Under the pieces are notes generated by a model that saw only the letters and a list, made by a program, of their open reading frames with translations, was not told the DNA's origin and made no database searches. The translations under genes and the position numbers were made by a program. This document shows, one piece after another, positions 16,184 to 23,818 of a DNA stretch of 34,585 nucleotides (position 1 is its first letter; each line of letters opens with the position of its first letter). Location of the stretch: NCBI GenBank assembly GCA_964576715.1, contig CAZNWE010000046.1, forward strand, positions 1 to 34,585, given 5' to 3'. This DNA is from SLRI01 sp964576715. GTDB taxonomy: Bacteria; Pseudomonadota; Alphaproteobacteria; Geminicoccales; Geminicoccaceae.

Positions 16184-16431
16184 GTGTCGGGGCCCTCGGG
16201 CATGACGTCGGCGGGTCGCCCGCGCAGCCCGGCAGCGCCCGCGATCACCCGAAGCCGCGCGCGGATCTGGCGCTGCGCCCCGCCCGGACGCGCTATCGCG
16301 CGCGGCGGGTGCGCCCGGCCGATACCGATCATGGCATTGCTCCCCTCGCCGCTCGCCGGCGGGCCTTCGCGGCTCGAACATCCTGCTATCCATGGCATCC
16401 GCCCGGGACAACGCCACTCGAGCGGCGTCAC
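16180..16431 (-). CDS. Possible 83-codon gene coupled to both neighbours, unknown function
   Basis: A frame starting at GTG 16431 and ending at TGA 16180. The start overlaps the ligase-like gene's stop (GTGA) and the stop overlaps the DUF6352 start (ATGA), an arrangement typical of coupled operon genes. The product is rich in Gly/Pro/Arg/Ala, contains RQIRARLRVIAGAAGLRGRP, and resembles no family I know. It fills what would otherwise be a 244-base gap in a tight operon. Against it: long frames are common at this GC content, and the composition looks non-coding. I list it at low confidence. Confidence 0.3.
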   Translation of the reverse strand: MTPLEWRCPGRMPWIAGCSSREGPPASGEGSNAMIGIGRAHPPRAIARPGGAQRQIRARLRVIAGAAGLRGRPADVMPEGPDT

Positions 16432-17162
16432 GGGGCGGGCCCCAGCAGTAGCCGCTCGGCCAGCCCCTCGCGGGACGCGGGCGGACCGCTGCGGATCAGA
16501 TCGAAGCTCGAGGGATCGAAGCGCACCGCGTCACCGGCGGGCTCGACCAGCCGCGCCCGGTAGTCGGCCGTGGCCGGCGCCAGGCCCTCCTCCTGCCAGC
16601 GATTGACCCGGTGGAGGAGGTGTCGGGCGAAGGCCTCGACGATCGCGGTCGCCGTCACCTCGCCGAACCCCTCCTCGAAAAGTGCTGTCCGCTCCGGCGT
16701 CCGCCCCGGCTCGTCCGACCCGTCGCCGAACTGCAAGCGCAGTTCGAGCCCGACGACGAGCCAGGCCGGCACGCGATCGTCCGACGGCTTCGGCAAGGCG
16801 AGGCGAGCCCGCCCCACCCTCGCCCCATCCAGCACCAAGAGATGCGGCCAGACGAAACCGACGGGCTTCATCGGCGGGCCCAGGCTTGCCAGCACGTCGG
16901 CCATGGCGAGCATGGCGATCGGCAGGACGGCGAAGCAATCCGCCGCCGGCCGGTCCGGCTCGAGCACGACGGCGAGGTCGAGGACGGTATCGCCTGCCGA
17001 ACCGACGCCGGCGGATATCACCAAGGTGCCCGCCTCGCCATCGCCCGCCGCCAGGGACCGTGCCGCCGCGAACGCATCGCCCGTGACGGTCACCGCCTCG
17101 AACATGGGCGGCAGGTCGAAGGTCTCAGGCAGCAGCGAGCCGGGATTGTCGATGTCGTTCAT
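16428..17162 (-). CDS. Biotin/lipoate--protein ligase-like protein, probably non-catalytic, formate dehydrogenase locus
   Basis: A 244-residue protein with the outline of the biotin/lipoate ligase fold: a helix-rich region with LVISAGVGSAGDTVLDLAV, then FVWPHLLVLDGARVGRARL (residues 103-121), a WLVVGLELRL strand and a C-terminal RVNRWQEEG helix. In true BirA-type ligases the central motif is KWPND, and its lysine is essential; here it reads VWPHL (104-108), so Lys, Asn and Asp are all absent. The protein may bind a cofactor or partner rather than ligate. It is the first gene of the leftward series and starts 48 bases from the divergent 4Fe-4S gene. Confidence 0.72.
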   Translation of the reverse strand: MNDIDNPGSLLPETFDLPPMFEAVTVTGDAFAAARSLAAGDGEAGTLVISAGVGSAGDTVLDLAVVLEPDRPAADCFAVLPIAMLAMADVLASLGPPMKPVGFVWPHLLVLDGARVGRARLALPKPSDDRVPAWLVVGLELRLQFGDGSDEPGRTPERTALFEEGFGEVTATAIVEAFARHLLHRVNRWQEEGLAPATADYRARLVEPAGDAVRFDPSSFDLIRSGPPASREGLAERLLLGPAP

Positions 17163-17210
17163 CCGGCGCATGTTAGAGCGTTCGGCGGGTTCGTGGAACG
17201 GGAGAAGCGG

Positions 17211-19208
17211 ATGCGGGTCGGCGGCCGGGAGGTCATCTTGTGCGACTGCGAAGGCAGCATGCCGCTCGACGCCAAGGCGCTTGCCGGCGCCCTCGCCGGC
17301 GCGGCCCCCAGCATCGCGACCCAGCTCTGCCGCCGCCAGCAGGCCCGCCTCGAGGGCCAGGACCTGCTCGTCGCCTGCGCCCAGGAACGCCCGGTCTTCG
17401 AGGAGGTCGTCGCCGAGACCGCGGGCGAGGCCGCGGCCGACCGGCTGCTCACCACCGACATCCGCGCCCGCGCCGCCTGGTCGAGAGAAGGCGCCGAGGC
17501 CACGCCCAAGATCGCCGCGCTGATCGCCGAAGCCGCCTTGCCGGTGCCCGAAACCCCGGCGATCACGCTGACCTCCGCAGGCGTCTGCCTGATCTACGGC
17601 CGGGACGAGACCGCGATCGAGGCGGCCATGCAGCTCGGCGACCGGCTCGACGTCACCGTGCTGTTGACCAGGCCCACCGAGGTCATGCCGCCGGCGGCCA
17701 CCAGCTTTCCGGTGCTCAAGGGGACTATCCGCGCCGCCAAGGGCCAGCTCGGCGGCTTCGAACTCATCGTCGACGACTACGCGCTGCCCGACCCCTCGTC
17801 CCGCGCCAGCCTGCGCTTCGGCCCGCCGCGCCATGAGGCCGTCTCGCGCTCTGACATCATCATCGACCTCTCCGGCACCACCCCGCTGTTTCCCGCCCCC
17901 CACAAGCGCGACGGCTATCTCCGCGCCGATCCCGGCAATCCCGCCGCCGTCCAGCGCGCCCTCTTCGATGCCACGGACCTCGTCGGCGAGTTCGACAAAC
18001 CCCGCTATGTCGCCTTCCGCGCCGAGCTCTGCGCCCATTCGCGCAACCGCCGGCAGGGCTGCACCCGCTGCCTCGACGTCTGCCCCACAGGCGCGATCAC
18101 CCCAGCCGGCGACCATGTCGCCATCGACGCGCTGGTCTGCGCCGGCTGCGGCGGCTGCCACGCCGTCTGCCCGACCGGTGCCGCCGCTTATGCCTACCCG
18201 CCGGCCGAGCACCTGCTCGAGCGGCTGCGAACCCTGCTCGAGAGCTACCATCGCGCCGGCGGCGAGGCTGCCGTGCTGCTGGTCCACGAGGGCGAACACG
18301 GCCTCTCACTGATCGACCTGCTGGCACGGACCGGCGACGGCCTGCCGGCCCGGGTCATCCCCTTCGCCGTCAACGAAATCACGCAAGCGGGCATCGAGCT
18401 CTTCGCCACCGCCATGGCCCTGGGTGCGGCGGCGGTCCGGATCATCGCCAGCGAGCGGACCCGGGGCGAGCGGACGGCCCTGGGCCGCACCCTGGGCCTC
18501 GCCGAAGCCTTCCTCGCCGGTCTCGGCTACGGCAGCGGCCGGGTGGCGCTGATCGAGACCGACGACCCCGACAGCCTCGGCGAGGCGCTCTGGTCCCTCG
18601 AGCGGCGCCCGGGCACGCCGACACCCGCCCCCTTCCTGCCGATGGGCGACAAGCTCGGCCTGATGAAGCTGAGCCTGCGCCAGCTGCATGCCGCCGCACC
18701 CAAGCCGGTCGACGTCCTCCGCCTGCCGCCGGGCGCCCCGTTCGGCACGGTCGAGGTCGAGGTCGACGGCTGCACGCTCTGCCTCGCCTGCGTCGGCGTC
18801 TGCCCGACCGGTGCGCTGAGCGCAGCAGAAGACTACCCGCGGCTCAGCTTGACCGAGAACGCCTGCGTCCAGTGCGGCCTCTGCCAGTCGACATGTCCCG
18901 AGCAGGTGATGCGGCTCGCACCCCGGTTCGACTTCACCGATGCCGCCTTCCAACCCCGGGTCATCAAGGAAGAGGCGCCGGCCGCCTGCACCCGCTGTGG
19001 CAAGGTCTTCGGCGTCCAGTCGACGATCGACCGCATCGCCGCCAGGCTCGAGGGCCAGCACTGGATGTACCGGGGCGATCGGAGCCAGCTCGAGCGCATC
19101 CGCATGTGCGCCGACTGCCGCGTCATCGACCAGAGCCAAAGTGCCCTCGACCCCTATGCCGGCCCGGTCCGGCCGCGGACCAAGGGCGCCGACGACTACC
19201 GCGATTGA
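17211..19208 (+). CDS. Multi-cluster 4Fe-4S ferredoxin-like protein (formate dehydrogenase accessory locus)
   Basis: A 665-residue cytoplasmic-looking protein with two paired ferredoxin regions. The first has Cys274 and Cys284/287/291 (CTRCLDVCPTGAI) then Cys310/313/316/320. The second has Cys521/524/527/531 (CTLCLACVGVCPTGAL) then Cys552/555/558/562. Two CxxC pairs near the end (593/596 and 633/636) could bind zinc or one more cluster. A CDCEG motif starts the protein, and residues 330-510 form an alpha/beta region without cysteines. ATG 17211 has GGAG at 17201 and is preferred over a GTG at 17193. The family accompanies formate dehydrogenase in alphaproteobacteria, but its electron partners are unknown. 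Here it is divergent from the operon. Confidence 0.85.
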   Translation: MRVGGREVILCDCEGSMPLDAKALAGALAGAAPSIATQLCRRQQARLEGQDLLVACAQERPVFEEVVAETAGEAAADRLLTTDIRARAAWSREGAEATPKIAALIAEAALPVPETPAITLTSAGVCLIYGRDETAIEAAMQLGDRLDVTVLLTRPTEVMPPAATSFPVLKGTIRAAKGQLGGFELIVDDYALPDPSSRASLRFGPPRHEAVSRSDIIIDLSGTTPLFPAPHKRDGYLRADPGNPAAVQRALFDATDLVGEFDKPRYVAFRAELCAHSRNRRQGCTRCLDVCPTGAITPAGDHVAIDALVCAGCGGCHAVCPTGAAAYAYPPAEHLLERLRTLLESYHRAGGEAAVLLVHEGEHGLSLIDLLARTGDGLPARVIPFAVNEITQAGIELFATAMALGAAAVRIIASERTRGERTALGRTLGLAEAFLAGLGYGSGRVALIETDDPDSLGEALWSLERRPGTPTPAPFLPMGDKLGLMKLSLRQLHAAAPKPVDVLRLPPGAPFGTVEVEVDGCTLCLACVGVCPTGALSAAEDYPRLSLTENACVQCGLCQSTCPEQVMRLAPRFDFTDAAFQPRVIKEEAPAACTRCGKVFGVQSTIDRIAARLEGQHWMYRGDRSQLERIRMCADCRVIDQSQSALDPYAGPVRPRTKGADDYRD

Positions 19209-19319
19209 GCGCCGGACCAGGAGCACGCTCGCGACCGAGCCCGAGCACGGAACCGAGCCCGAACGCCCAGGCACCGCCCAACCCCGAGGCTCGGCACCAG
19301 CCACCGGCACACCGACCGC

Positions 19320-19457
19320 GACCAGCCGGCCCCGACNNNNNNNNNNNNNNNNNNNNNNNNNNNNNNNNNNNNNNNNNNNNNNNNNNNNNNNNNNNNNNNN
19401 NNNNNNNNNNNNNNNNNNNNNNNNNNNNNNNNNNNNGCCGGCCCCGACCAGCCGGCC
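19320..19457. repeat. 14-bp tandem repeat (GACCAGCCGGCCCC) on both sides of the gap
   Basis: The left flank ends with GACCAGCCGGCCCCGAC (19320-19336). The right flank begins GCCGGCCCC GACCAGCCGGCC (19437-19457). Both are in the same phase of a 14-base unit, so the gap probably contains further units that the assembler could not resolve. Confidence 0.6.
19337..19436. other. Assembly gap, 100 Ns
   Basis: Exactly 100 undetermined bases, the conventional placeholder for a scaffold join of unknown size. The true length and content are not known. Confidence 0.99.
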
Positions 19458-19516
19458 GCGCCCGTGGCCACGCCAGGCGCCGCATGCCACGGCCCGAACG
19501 CGCCCGACCAGACCCC

Positions 19517-19539
19517 GACCAATCGATCTTGCGGCCATG
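19517..19539 (+). repeat. 23-bp dispersed repeat, copy 1
   Basis: GACCAATCGATCTTGCGGCC followed by ATG. It matches the consensus GACCAATCGATTYTGCGGAC-ATG with two differences. It lies 45 bases before copy 2, in the same orientation. Confidence 0.75.
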
Positions 19540-19561
19540 CCGAAATGCCCGAAAGAGCCCC

Positions 19562-19584
19562 GACCAATCGATTTCGCGGACATG
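19562..19584 (+). repeat. 23-bp dispersed repeat, copy 2
   Basis: GACCAATCGATTTCGCGGAC followed by ATG, with one difference from the consensus. Same orientation as copies 1 and 3. Confidence 0.75.
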
Positions 19585-19682
19585 CCCGACGGCCCATTCG
19601 CCGGACCAACGATGCCGCCGAACCCGTCCAAGGCTTCGGGGCCGTTCGGCCAAACCGCTGATTTAACGAGCGTTTTCGCCGT

Positions 19683-19705
19683 GACCAATCGAATTTACGG
19701 ACATG
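19683..19705 (+). repeat. 23-bp dispersed repeat, copy 3
   Basis: GACCAATCGAATTTACGGAC followed by ATG, 121 bases after copy 2. Read on the minus strand the repeats begin TGTCCG, so this copy would be the outermost end of a mobile element whose body lies to the left. Confidence 0.75.
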
Positions 19706-20132
19706 AAGAGGTGTCGGGTCGCCGATCACGGTCAGGCACGGTCCCTGGACCGCTTACACCTCGTCCATTGGTCGACATGCCGCACCACCGTGACCGCAGC
19801 CGACCACCCACCGGCCTCGAGCGATGGATCCGCCACAGAGCCGTCCCCAGCGCGGTCGGCGACCGTCACCGGCAACGGCCGCCGGGGCCGTCTCGCGTCG
19901 ATCGTCCGAACGAGGGCCGCGGCCATCGAGACGGACGAATTCGCGTTCGGCGAGCCCTGTCGCGGCCTCGAGCTCATCGCGGCAGCGGACACGCGGATCG
20001 CAACCGACGTCGACCGGCCGATCCTCACCCCCCTGACCCAGCAGCATCCTGATCATGCCCTCAAAGCACCGCTGGCCGGGGCAGACCGCCGTCCGCCTCG
20101 GCCGGCTGATCGACGGCTGGCTCGCTCAGCGC

Positions 20133-20161
20133 TGGACAGGCCACGCCGTGCGTCACAAAAT
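20133..20161 (+). promoter_or_regulatory. Candidate sigma70-type promoter for the cyclase gene
   Basis: TGGACA (20133-20138) and CAAAAT (20156-20161) are spaced by 17 bases and match consensus at five and four positions of six. They lie about 30 bases before ATG 20192, leaving a short leader that contains the ribosome site GAGGAAG. Confidence 0.4.
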
Positions 20162-20191
20162 TGATGGACAACAACCAAGAGGAAGCGAGCG

Positions 20192-21013
20192 ATGTGCGTG
20201 CCCGGGTGTCACAAGACGATCGTTGATCGCCTCAGCCGGCGCCGGCTGCTCAGGGGCGGCACAGCGTTGGCGGCGGCCACGGCGGTCGCGGCGCCGCGGG
20301 CACCGGCCTTCGCCCAGGCGCCGCCATCGTTCTCGCGGGTGGTCGATCTGACCCACGTCCTGCCGCCCAGCTTCCCAACATATTTCGGCACGCCGGGACT
20401 TGCCATGAACCGGCTGAACAGCTTCGCCGACAATGGCTTCAACGACTACGAATGGCAGCTCAGCGAGCATACCGGCACCCATCTCGATGCACCCATCCAC
20501 TTTTCGGCGGATGGCCAGACGGCCGACGCCATACCGGTCGAGAACCTCGTGGTACCGCTCGCCATCGTCGACATCAGCGCCAAGGCCCAGGACGACCCCG
20601 ACGCCCAGGTCACGCCCGACGATATCCGCGCCTGGATCGCTGACCACGGCGACATCCCGGACGGGTCCTGCGTCGCCATGCGCGCCGGCTGGGACCGGTT
20701 CGTGACCGACGATCGGTTCCGCAACGCCGACGATGACGGTGTCATGCACTTCCCGGGCTTTCACGGCGAGGCGGCGCAACTCCTCATGGAGGAGGCCAAC
20801 GTCACCGGCATCGCCGTCGATTCACTCTCCCTCGATTACGGACGCTCCGCGGATTTCGCCACGCACTATTCGTGGCTGCCGAGCAATCGCTGGGGCCTCG
20901 AATGCGTGGCCAATCTGGGCGAGTTGCCGATTGTGGGCGCCACGTTGGTCGTCGGGGCTCCCAAGATCCAGGGTGCCTCGGGCGGGCCGAGCCGGGTGAT
21001 GGCGCTCCTCTAG
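20192..21013 (+). CDS. Tat-exported cyclase-family hydrolase (kynurenine formamidase-like fold)
   Basis: A 273-residue member of the cyclase family of metal-dependent amide/lactone hydrolases. The signature HTGTHLDAPIH (His93, His97, Asp99, His103) is complete and provides the metal ligands. The N-terminus carries a Tat signal (SRRRLLRGGTALAAATAVAA from residue 15) ending near AFAQ, so the enzyme is predicted periplasmic, unlike kynurenine formamidase itself. Two cysteines (2 and 6) precede the signal. The ribosome site GAGGAAG supports ATG 20192. The substrate is unknown. It converges on the ABC binding-protein gene, with a strong hairpin between them. Confidence 0.88.
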   Translation: MCVPGCHKTIVDRLSRRRLLRGGTALAAATAVAAPRAPAFAQAPPSFSRVVDLTHVLPPSFPTYFGTPGLAMNRLNSFADNGFNDYEWQLSEHTGTHLDAPIHFSADGQTADAIPVENLVVPLAIVDISAKAQDDPDAQVTPDDIRAWIADHGDIPDGSCVAMRAGWDRFVTDDRFRNADDDGVMHFPGFHGEAAQLLMEEANVTGIAVDSLSLDYGRSADFATHYSWLPSNRWGLECVANLGELPIVGATLVVGAPKIQGASGGPSRVMALL

Positions 21014-21024
21014 GTAGCGCCACC

Positions 21025-21049
21025 CCGCCGACCGGGTCGGGGTCGGCGG
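21025..21049. terminator. Bidirectional terminator-like hairpin
   Basis: CCGCCGACC (21025-21033) pairs perfectly with GGTCGGCGG (21041-21049) over a 7-base loop. It lies 11 bases after the cyclase stop and 15 bases after the end of the convergent ABC binding-protein gene. No T-run follows. Confidence 0.5.
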
Positions 21050-21064
21050 TGGGCACGACGACGG

Positions 21065-22048
21065 CTAGAACGCGGCGTCGGTCACGGCGTGCGTCCAGGC
21101 ACCCTCGGGTGCCGCGGTGATCACCGGATCGGAGCCGGCGGAGAGCAGCGTCTCGACGGTCCGCTCGTAGTCGGCGGGATCGAGCACGCCGTCGGAGCCT
21201 TCGACCAGCTTCGCCACCTCGCCCATCATGCGGATCTGGTGGTGCTCCTGCTGGGCGCCCGTGGCGTCGTTCTCGAGCACGATCATCGCCGCCGCCTCGG
21301 GATTGGCGACGGCCCACTCCCAGCCCTGCATCGAGGCCCTGACGAAGCGCGCCATCTGGTCGACAAAGATCGGGTCCTCGAGGTTCTCCTCGTGCACATA
21401 AAGGCCGTCCTCGAGGGTAGAGACCCCCATGTCCTCGTACTTGAAGACGGTGAGGTCGTCCGGCGTCAGCCCGGCGTCGATGACCTGCCAATACTCGTTA
21501 TAGGTCATGGTCGAAATGCAGGCCGCCTGGTTCTGCAATAGCGGGTCGACGTTGAAGCCCTGCTTCAAGACCGTCACCCCGTCCGGTCCCCCCTCGGTCG
21601 GAATGCCGAGCTTGGCCATGAAGGTGAGGAACGGATACTCGTTGCCGAAGAACCAGACGCCCAGGGTCTGGCCCGGGAAGTCCTCGGTCGAGGTGACGCC
21701 GGAATCGTTGCGGCAGGTCAGCATCATGCCCGAGCGCTTGTAGGGCTGGGCGATGTTGACGAGTGGCAGGCCGGCCTCACGCGCGGCCAAGGCCGCCGGC
21801 ATCCACTCGACGATGACGTCGGCCCCGCCACCGGCCAGCACCTGCGGCGGGGCGATGTCCGGACCGCCCGGGTTGATCGTGACGTTGAGGTCCTCCGCCG
21901 CGTAGAAGCCCTGGTCCTGCGCCACGTAGTAGCCGGCGAACTGGGCCTGGGTCACCCATTTGAGCTGCAGGGTGACGTCGTCGGCCGCCCAGGCCGGGGA
22001 AGCCAGGAGCAGCACCGCCGTCGAAGTGCCGAAGAGCTGTCGCTTCAT
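21065..22048 (-). CDS. ABC transporter substrate-binding protein, NMT1/THI5-like
   Basis: A 327-residue periplasmic binding protein with a Sec signal (MKRQLFGTSTAVLLLASPAW, cleavage after AWA at 19-21). The family-typical segment TLQLKWVTQAQFAGYYVAQD is followed by GFYAAEDLNVTINPGG, the thiamine-precursor/NMT1-type binding fold. It is the last gene of the importer operon, 28 bases after the second permease. Its place downstream of dihydropyrimidinase suggests a pyrimidine or dihydropyrimidine ligand, although members of this family also bind sulfonates and thiamine precursors. ATG 22048 begins the signal peptide and has GGAG 9 bases before it; the longer open frame is antisense noise. Confidence 0.9.
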   Translation of the reverse strand: MKRQLFGTSTAVLLLASPAWAADDVTLQLKWVTQAQFAGYYVAQDQGFYAAEDLNVTINPGGPDIAPPQVLAGGGADVIVEWMPAALAAREAGLPLVNIAQPYKRSGMMLTCRNDSGVTSTEDFPGQTLGVWFFGNEYPFLTFMAKLGIPTEGGPDGVTVLKQGFNVDPLLQNQAACISTMTYNEYWQVIDAGLTPDDLTVFKYEDMGVSTLEDGLYVHEENLEDPIFVDQMARFVRASMQGWEWAVANPEAAAMIVLENDATGAQQEHHQIRMMGEVAKLVEGSDGVLDPADYERTVETLLSAGSDPVITAAPEGAWTHAVTDAAF

Positions 22049-22076
22049 GAATGTGACTCCGCTTGTTGTTGGTTGC

Positions 22077-22925
22077 TCAGCCGTGGGGACGCTGCGAGGG
22101 GTGCCAGAACGTGACCGCCCGCTCGGCCAGCGCCACCGATCCGTAGAAGCCCGAGCCGACCAGCGCCGCCACGGCGATCTCGGCCCAGACCATGTCGAGT
22201 TGCAGCCGGCCGACCTCGGTCGAGATGCGAAACCCCATGCCCGAGGTCGGCGAGCCGAAGAACTCGGCGACGATGGCACCGATCAGCGCCAGTGTCGTGC
22301 AGATTTTCAGGCCGTTGAAAATGAAGGGGGCGGCGGCCGGCAAGCGCAGCTTGAACAGCTCCTGCCAGTAGCTTGCGGCATATGTTTGCAAGAGGTCGCG
22401 CTGCATCGGCTCGGCGGCGAGCAGGCCCTGCACCGTGTTCACCAGCATCGGAAAGAAACACATCAAGACGACCACGGCCGCCTTCGATTGCCAGTCGAAA
22501 CCGAACCACATCACCATGATGGGCGCCATGCCGATGATCGGCAGGGCCGAGACGAAGCCGCCCACCGGCAGGAGGCCCTGGCGCAGGAATGGCAGCCGGT
22601 CGACGGCGACAGCCACGAGAAAGGCCGCACCGCAGCCGATGACGTAGCCGCTCAAGGCACCGCGAAAGAAGGTCTGAACCACATCGGTCCAGAGGATCGG
22701 CAGGCTGGACGCGAAGCGGCTGCCGATCGCCGAGGGGGCGGGCAGCAACACCGGGCTGACCGCGAAGCCACGGACGAAGAGCTCCCAGATGACCAGCAGG
22801 GTGATCCCGAAAAGGAGCGGCTGCACGAAGGCTGTGACCCGGCCGCGCGGCGCCTTCGAGAGCTGGACATTGAGCCACCAGGCGACCGCCCAGAAGACCA
22901 GCGCCCCGACGATCAGCGCGTTCAT
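22077..22925 (-). CDS. ABC transporter permease (second of two)
   Basis: A 282-residue inner-membrane permease with about six hydrophobic spans, starting MNALIVGALVFWAVAWWLNV. The ATPase-coupling (EAA-like) loop is around YAASYWQELFKLRLPAAAPF. It belongs to the SsuC/TauC/ThiX type that pairs with NMT1-like binding proteins. ATG 22925 overlaps the preceding permease stop by 4 bases (ATGA), so the two permeases are translationally coupled and probably form a heterodimer. Confidence 0.9.
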   Translation of the reverse strand: MNALIVGALVFWAVAWWLNVQLSKAPRGRVTAFVQPLLFGITLLVIWELFVRGFAVSPVLLPAPSAIGSRFASSLPILWTDVVQTFFRGALSGYVIGCGAAFLVAVAVDRLPFLRQGLLPVGGFVSALPIIGMAPIMVMWFGFDWQSKAAVVVLMCFFPMLVNTVQGLLAAEPMQRDLLQTYAASYWQELFKLRLPAAAPFIFNGLKICTTLALIGAIVAEFFGSPTSGMGFRISTEVGRLQLDMVWAEIAVAALVGSGFYGSVALAERAVTFWHPSQRPHG

Positions 22926-23818
22926 GCGCGGGCGCCCATCAGCCGCCCAGTCAGCCGCTCGGCCAGCCCGATGGCAGCAACGAGTGCCGCAGCCAGGATC
23001 GAGGCCATGACCAGAGCCGACCAGATCTGCACGGTCTGGCCGTAATAGCTGCCGGAGAGCATCCGGGCGCCTAAGCCCGCCACGGCCCCGGTCGGCAACT
23101 CGCCGATGATGGCACCGACGAGGCTCGCCGCCACCGCCACCTTGAGCGAGGCGAAGAGGAAGGGCACGGAGCAGGGCCAGCGCAGCTTCCACAAGGTCTG
23201 CGCCGGGCTCGCGTTCCAGGTGTGCATCTGATCGACCAGGATGCGGTCCGGGCTCCTCAGTCCCTTCACCATGCCGACCGCGACCGGGAAAAACGAGAGA
23301 TACATCGAGATCACCGCCTTGGGCAGCAGGCCGGTGAGGCCGATCGAGGCCAGCACCACGATGATCATCGGGGCGATGGCGAGGATCGGCACGGTCTGGC
23401 TGGCGATCACCCAGGGCATGACGGTGGCGTCCATCGTCCGGTTGTGGACGATGGCGACCGCCAGGAGGATGCCGAGGCCGGTGCCGAGGAGAAAGCCCAG
23501 AAGTGTCGCCGAGAGTGTGATCCAGGCGTGATGGACAAGGCTCCGCCTGGAGGTCGGCGCCAGCTCGAACGTCGTCCGCCAGAACTCGCCGAGCACCTGG
23601 TGCGGGGCCGGGAGCCGTGGCCGGTCCTGGCTCCAGGTGGCCGCAACCAGATCGACGAAGCCCAGCTCGACGCCCTGCCGGCCAGCCTGATCGTAGGCCC
23701 AGGCGGCATTGAGGACGACGGCCATGACGTACCAGAGCACGAGAATGCCGGCGACGACGGTGAGAATAGGCAGGGTCTGGCCGCCGCTCGGTCGCCCTGC
23801 CAAGCGTTCAGAGCTCAT
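22922..23818 (-). CDS. ABC transporter permease (first of two)
   Basis: A 298-residue permease of the same type as its neighbour. The first span is TLPILTVVAGILVLWYVMAV, followed by a long periplasmic loop of about 60 residues and then the permease core with the coupling loop WNASPAQTLWKLRWPCSVPF. ATG 23818 is chosen because it overlaps the ATPase gene's end by 11 bases; an upstream start at 23845 would add nine residues. Confidence 0.9.
   Translation of the reverse strand: MSSERLAGRPSGGQTLPILTVVAGILVLWYVMAVVLNAAWAYDQAGRQGVELGFVDLVAATWSQDRPRLPAPHQVLGEFWRTTFELAPTSRRSLVHHAWITLSATLLGFLLGTGLGILLAVAIVHNRTMDATVMPWVIASQTVPILAIAPMIIVVLASIGLTGLLPKAVISMYLSFFPVAVGMVKGLRSPDRILVDQMHTWNASPAQTLWKLRWPCSVPFLFASLKVAVAASLVGAIIGELPTGAVAGLGARMLSGSYYGQTVQIWSALVMASILAAALVAAIGLAERLTGRLMGARA

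Larger units (their letters stand above)
19209..20191. other. Gene-poor tract with assembly gap, tandem repeat and dispersed repeats
   Basis: About 980 bases with no convincing gene. It holds a gap, short tandem repeats beside it, three copies of a 23-bp repeat (19517-19705) and a candidate promoter for the downstream cyclase gene. The 153-codon frame from ATG 19703 begins inside the third repeat and has no family-like sequence, so it is not called. Confidence 0.6.

Noticed and set aside
16611..17210. 5' extension of the 4Fe-4S protein frame
   Set aside because: The extension lies antisense to the ligase-like gene. ATG 17211 has a proper ribosome site and begins the recognisable protein.
19703..20164. 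153-codon frame starting within the third 23-bp repeat
   Set aside because: It has no ribosome site or family-like sequence, and competing frames are equally open.
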